Source: Clostridiales bacterium (lineage in GTDB: Bacteria > Bacillota > Clostridia > Oscillospirales > Butyricicoccaceae). Taken from it: 16,903 bases of DNA. The stretch is from positions 1 to 16,903 of the forward strand of contig SFJM01000035.1 of the NCBI GenBank assembly GCA_004555915.1. The letters run 5' to 3'. Numbering within the stretch: position 1 is the stretch's first letter; each line of letters opens with the position of its first letter. Positions 14,141 to 16,903 of the stretch are shown one piece after another. Both the position numbers and the translations under genes were made by a program. Under the pieces are notes generated by a model. That model had not been told where the DNA came from. It worked only from the letters and a program-made list of their open reading frames with translations, and ran no database searches.

Positions 14141-15556
14141 ATGGAAACATTAACCGCTGTGCTCGAACGGATTGATTCACTGGTATGGGGCATCCCATTG
14201 ATGGTATTGATTCTGGCGGGCGGCATTTTACTGACAGCACGCATGAAGGTACTGCAGTTGCGCAAGCTTCCATTGGCATTGAAATGGATGATTAAAAATG
14301 AGGAAGATGGCGAAGGGGAAGTCAGTTCCTTTGGTGCGTTATGTACCGCACTGTCTGCAACCATCGGTACCGGTAACATTGTCGGTGTTGCCACCGCTGT
14401 ATGTGCCGGTGGCCCGGGAGCGTTGTTCTGGATGATCGTCGCTGCATTCTTTGGTATGGCGACCAAATATGCAGAAGGTCTTCTGGCAATCAAATACCGT
14501 GTTGTGGATAAAGACGGACATTCGCTGGGCGGCCCGTTTTATTATATTGAACGCGGCATGGGAGCGCAGTGGAAGTGGCTTGCGAAGCTGTTCGCTATTT
14601 TCGGCGTACTGGTAGGCCTGCTGGGCATCGGTACTATTACACAGGTAAATGGCATAGCCAATGCAGTTCGGGGCTTCTTTGATCCGGACAATACACATAT
14701 CGTATCCATTCCGCATATCGGAGAGTATTCCATTTTTGTGGTCGGTGCGTCTATCGTAGTAGCCATCTTCGTTGCGCTGGTGCTGATCGGCGGCATCAAG
14801 CGTATTTCCAGTGTGGCACAGGTTGTCGTACCGTTTATGGCAATTGCTTATGTGGCATTCTGTGTGATTCTGATTGTGTGCAATCTTAAATCTGTACCCG
14901 GCGCAATTGTTACGATTGTAAGTGGCGCATTCAATCCTCGTGCCGTTACCGGCGGTGTGGTCGGTACCATGTTTGTAGCGATGCAGAAGGGTATCTCCCG
15001 TGGTATTTTTTCCAACGAAGCGGGACTTGGTTCCGCACCGATTGCGGCTGCAGCAGCACAGACAAAGGAACCCGTTCGTCAGGGTCTGGTATCTATGACC
15101 GGTACTTTTATTGATACCATTGTCATTTGTACCATGACAGGCCTTGCAATTGTTATGACCGGTGCATGGCAGGTGGAAGGACTGGAAGGTGTACAGGTAA
15201 CAAATTATGCCTTTGCAAACGGCCTTCCGTTCCCGGAACAGGTATCCTCCGGTGTCCTGATGCTGTGTCTCGCATTCTTTGCCTTTACCACCATTCTTGG
15301 CTGGGATTATTATTCTGAACGCTGCCTGGAATATCTGGTCGGCGGTCAGACAAAAGCAATTCTGGTATATCGCTGGGTATACATTTTCGTGGTATTTATT
15401 GGCCCGTACCTGACAGTTTCGGCTGTTTGGACCATTGCGGATATTGTAAACGGACTGATGGCAATCCCGAATATGATTGCAATTTTCGCGCTGAACGGCG
15501 TCGTTGTCAAAGAAACAAAGGATTTCTTTACCAGAATAAAACAGGGGAAGCTCTGA
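14141..15556 (+). CDS. AGCS-family sodium:alanine/glycine symporter
   Basis: This 471-residue polytopic membrane transporter carries the family signature GTGNIVGVATAVCAGGPG (77-94) followed by ALFWM and ATKYAEG (107-113). It also has the conserved SNEAGLG (291-297) before an alanine-rich helix. It imports alanine and/or glycine with Na+ (family function). The tandem glycine riboswitch directly upstream points to glycine as a physiological substrate or signal. ATG at 14141 has AAGGGAG 10 nt upstream; an ATG at 14134 is out of frame. The length is normal for the family and no damage is seen. Confidence 0.95.
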   Translation: METLTAVLERIDSLVWGIPLMVLILAGGILLTARMKVLQLRKLPLALKWMIKNEEDGEGEVSSFGALCTALSATIGTGNIVGVATAVCAGGPGALFWMIVAAFFGMATKYAEGLLAIKYRVVDKDGHSLGGPFYYIERGMGAQWKWLAKLFAIFGVLVGLLGIGTITQVNGIANAVRGFFDPDNTHIVSIPHIGEYSIFVVGASIVVAIFVALVLIGGIKRISSVAQVVVPFMAIAYVAFCVILIVCNLKSVPGAIVTIVSGAFNPRAVTGGVVGTMFVAMQKGISRGIFSNEAGLGSAPIAAAAAQTKEPVRQGLVSMTGTFIDTIVICTMTGLAIVMTGAWQVEGLEGVQVTNYAFANGLPFPEQVSSGVLMLCLAFFAFTTILGWDYYSERCLEYLVGGQTKAILVYRWVYIFVVFIGPYLTVSAVWTIADIVNGLMAIPNMIAIFALNGVVVKETKDFFTRIKQGKL

Positions 15557-15629
15557 TTCAGATACCATATTGAAACGTGCACGCGGGATGTGGAGGACTG
15601 TACCCTGCCTGCTGTTGCGCATAAAACAG

Positions 15630-15675
15630 AACACCGAACCTTGCATGTACTTGTGCAGTGGTTCGGTGTTTTTTT
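15630..15675 (+). terminator. terminator after the symporter gene, copy 1 of a 43-bp repeat
   Basis: An 11-bp perfect stem, AACACCGAACC (15630-15640) with GGTTCGGTGTT (15660-15670), with a short inner TGCA/TGCA pairing and a T-run to 15675. Bases 15630-15672 are identical to 16768-16810. Confidence 0.9.
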
Positions 15676-15697
15676 GCATAAAAATTTAGATTTACCA

Positions 15698-15726
15698 TTG
15701 AAATTAATAAAAAAACCGTGTATTAT
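15698..15726 (+). promoter_or_regulatory. sigma-A promoter of the polysaccharide deacetylase gene
   Basis: TTGAAA (15698-15703), a 17-nt spacer and TATTAT (15721-15726) are near consensus. Start near 15733 gives a leader of about 90 nt. A second TATAAT (15766-15771) lies closer but lacks a good -35. A perfect 12-bp palindrome ATTGCATGCAAT (15797-15808) sits just before the ribosome site. Confidence 0.65.
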
Positions 15727-15822
15727 GTAATTTAATCATAGTGGTATTTCAAAATGCAGGATGATTATAATAGAAAAGGTTAGGATTGCCAGCCTGATTG
15801 CATGCAATAAATGGGGGATTGG

Positions 15823-16761
15823 ATGAAACAAAAAAGAAATGGGATGAAGCACTGGGGAAGAATTCTGCTTGTCATGGTCGGTATAGTTCTGTTGTACCAG
15901 TTGTGGTTATATCATTCGCCGGGAGAAATACAGGAGGGCAGAAGTATCGATAATACGGTAAAGATCGAAGCAGATAAGATAACAGTCCCCATTCTGATGT
16001 TCCATCATCTGGATGAGCAGGCAGATGGGTTGTGGACGATGAAACCAGAAACGTTTGAAACAGATTTGCAGATTATTCGTGATGCAGGATATCAGCCGGT
16101 ATCTATGCAGCAATTGGTAGATTATGTTTATGATGGAAAGCCGTTGCCGGAGAAGCCGGTGTGTATTACATTTGATGACGGATATTTGAGCAATTATACG
16201 TTGGCATATCCGATATTGAAGAAATATCAGATGAAAGCAACCATTTTTGCAATAGGAAGGTTGATTGGATATCACACCTATGAGGGGACAGGAGTGACTA
16301 TTATACCGCATTTTTCCTATGAACAAGCCTGTGAAATGATGGATTCCGGATGGATTGAAGTACAGTCCCATACATATAATATGCATCAGTCTTCAGAGCT
16401 GGAGACACATCATCCAGTACGGGAATCCGCCGCACCATTACCGGATGAAACGGAAGTGGATTATATTCGGGCGATGCAGGAGGATTCTGAACGCTATCAA
16501 AAGGAATTTCAGGCGCATACTGGGAAAACATTGTCGGTATTGGCATATCCCAAAGGTGCATATTCGGAGCTGACGGAACAAACCGTGCATCAATTGGGAT
16601 ATAGTATCACGCTGACGACAGATGCGGGACATAAAAACCAGCTTTGTCGGAACAAGCCGCAATCCCTGTACCAGCTGGGAAGAATGAATGTGTCCGAGAT
16701 GACCACCGCAGAAGAGTTGTTAACCTATCTGGCTGACGGGATGATAAAAACAAAACCGTAA
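15823..16761 (+). CDS. membrane-anchored polysaccharide deacetylase (CE4, NodB domain)
   Basis: This 312-residue protein has a basic N-terminus, one membrane helix (about 12-30) and an extracytoplasmic NodB domain. Motif 1 is TFDDG (116-120, catalytic and metal aspartates D118/D119). Motif 2 is SHTYNMH (182-188, metal ligands H183 and H188). Motif 3 is AYPKG (241-245). A strand VPILMFHHLD (55-64) precedes them, as in extracellular CE4 enzymes. It should remove N- or O-acetyl groups from peptidoglycan or another envelope glycan; the exact substrate cannot be read. ATG at 15823 with GGGGGA upstream is chosen over ATG 15811, which overlaps that site. The gene reads more AT-rich than the spoIIIA and xse regions and lies between two identical 43-bp terminators, which may mean it was acquired or duplicated. 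Confidence 0.92.
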   Translation: MKQKRNGMKHWGRILLVMVGIVLLYQLWLYHSPGEIQEGRSIDNTVKIEADKITVPILMFHHLDEQADGLWTMKPETFETDLQIIRDAGYQPVSMQQLVDYVYDGKPLPEKPVCITFDDGYLSNYTLAYPILKKYQMKATIFAIGRLIGYHTYEGTGVTIIPHFSYEQACEMMDSGWIEVQSHTYNMHQSSELETHHPVRESAAPLPDETEVDYIRAMQEDSERYQKEFQAHTGKTLSVLAYPKGAYSELTEQTVHQLGYSITLTTDAGHKNQLCRNKPQSLYQLGRMNVSEMTTAEELLTYLADGMIKTKP

Positions 16762-16767
16762 AGTAAA

Positions 16768-16810
16768 AACACCGAACCTTGCATGTACTTGTGCAGTGGT
16801 TCGGTGTTTT
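16768..16810 (+). terminator. terminator after the deacetylase gene, copy 2 of the 43-bp repeat
   Basis: The same 11-bp stem as at 15630-15670, here with only a short TTTT on the right and an A-rich left flank. It could therefore stop transcription from both directions. It begins 6 nt after the deacetylase stop codon. Confidence 0.85.
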
Positions 16811-16837
16811 GTTATGCAATTTTATGTGCTGTGTCCA

Positions 16838-16903
16838 CTATTTCTGCGGATTCTTTGATGGAATAACAAAAATAAAGATCAGAGAACTAATCAGCAGCAT
16901 ATA
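16838..16903 (-). CDS. possible C-terminus of a membrane protein entering from the right edge
   Basis: On the minus strand one frame is open from the window edge to a TAG at 16838-16840 (21 residues). It has a strongly hydrophobic stretch, LLISSLIFIFVI, and a short basic tail. This is how a membrane protein with a final helix would end, and it would converge on the bidirectional-looking terminator at 16768-16810. The other two frames on this strand stop at once. It is too short to name. Confidence 0.35.
   Translation of the reverse strand, partial: YMLLISSLIFIFVIPSKNPQK

Noticed and set aside
14339..15679. 446-codon open frame on the minus strand opposite the symporter gene
   Set aside because: It mirrors the symporter codons, has low-complexity His/Asn/Cys composition and no recognisable motif.
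1..16903. CRISPR array, tRNA or rRNA genes, prophage or defence genes
   Set aside because: No regularly spaced repeats, tRNA cloverleaf strings, rRNA sequence or related protein motifs were seen in the window.

Overview
The window looks like chromosomal core DNA of an endospore-forming, low-to-moderate GC Firmicute of the class Clostridia, possibly a gut-type Oscillospiraceae/Ruminococcaceae relative (the lineage is an inference). The evidence is a complete eight-gene spoIIIA sporulation operon, strong AGGAGG ribosome sites, an electron-bifurcating Nfn-type gene pair, and the Bacillus-like order spoIIIA - yqhY - nusB - xseA - xseB - ispA.

Layout. 1-181 holds two tandem GC-rich hairpins that resemble a mobile-element end. 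182-2417 (minus strand) is a two-gene operon for an Nfn/GltA-type flavin and iron-sulfur oxidoreductase, with a good sigma-A promoter at 2486-2514. 2730-7445 is the divergent, complete spoIIIAA-AH operon, which encodes the mother-cell half of the forespore feeding-tube complex. 7521-7919 is an Asp23/Gls24 protein (YqhY position) with its own promoter and terminator. 8129-11855 is a tightly packed housekeeping operon: nusB, a TsaD/Kae1-like paralogue, xseA, xseB and ispA.

The most striking element is 11925-12535. This is 611 nt without a credible gene, closed end-to-end by a long-range helix and lying directly after ispA. Length, position and closure fit the OLE (ornate, large, extremophilic) RNA class. 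Unlike the Bacillus halodurans arrangement, no oapA or dxs follows. The next gene is a LysR-type regulator (12740-13618) with its own promoter and a candidate autoregulatory palindrome.

A tandem glycine riboswitch (13834-14024) and a terminator then precede an AGCS-family Na+/alanine-glycine symporter (14141-15556). The pairing options favour an OFF switch, which suits an importer. The last gene is a membrane-anchored polysaccharide deacetylase (15823-16761). It is bracketed by two exact 43-bp copies of one hairpin terminator and looks more AT-rich than the spoIIIA block. A membrane-protein C-terminus may enter from the right edge on the minus strand.

The strongest candidate for something unusual is the OLE RNA locus uncoupled from oapA/dxs, with its own promoter and inverted repeat. 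All calls come from reading the sequence; no database or folding program was run.
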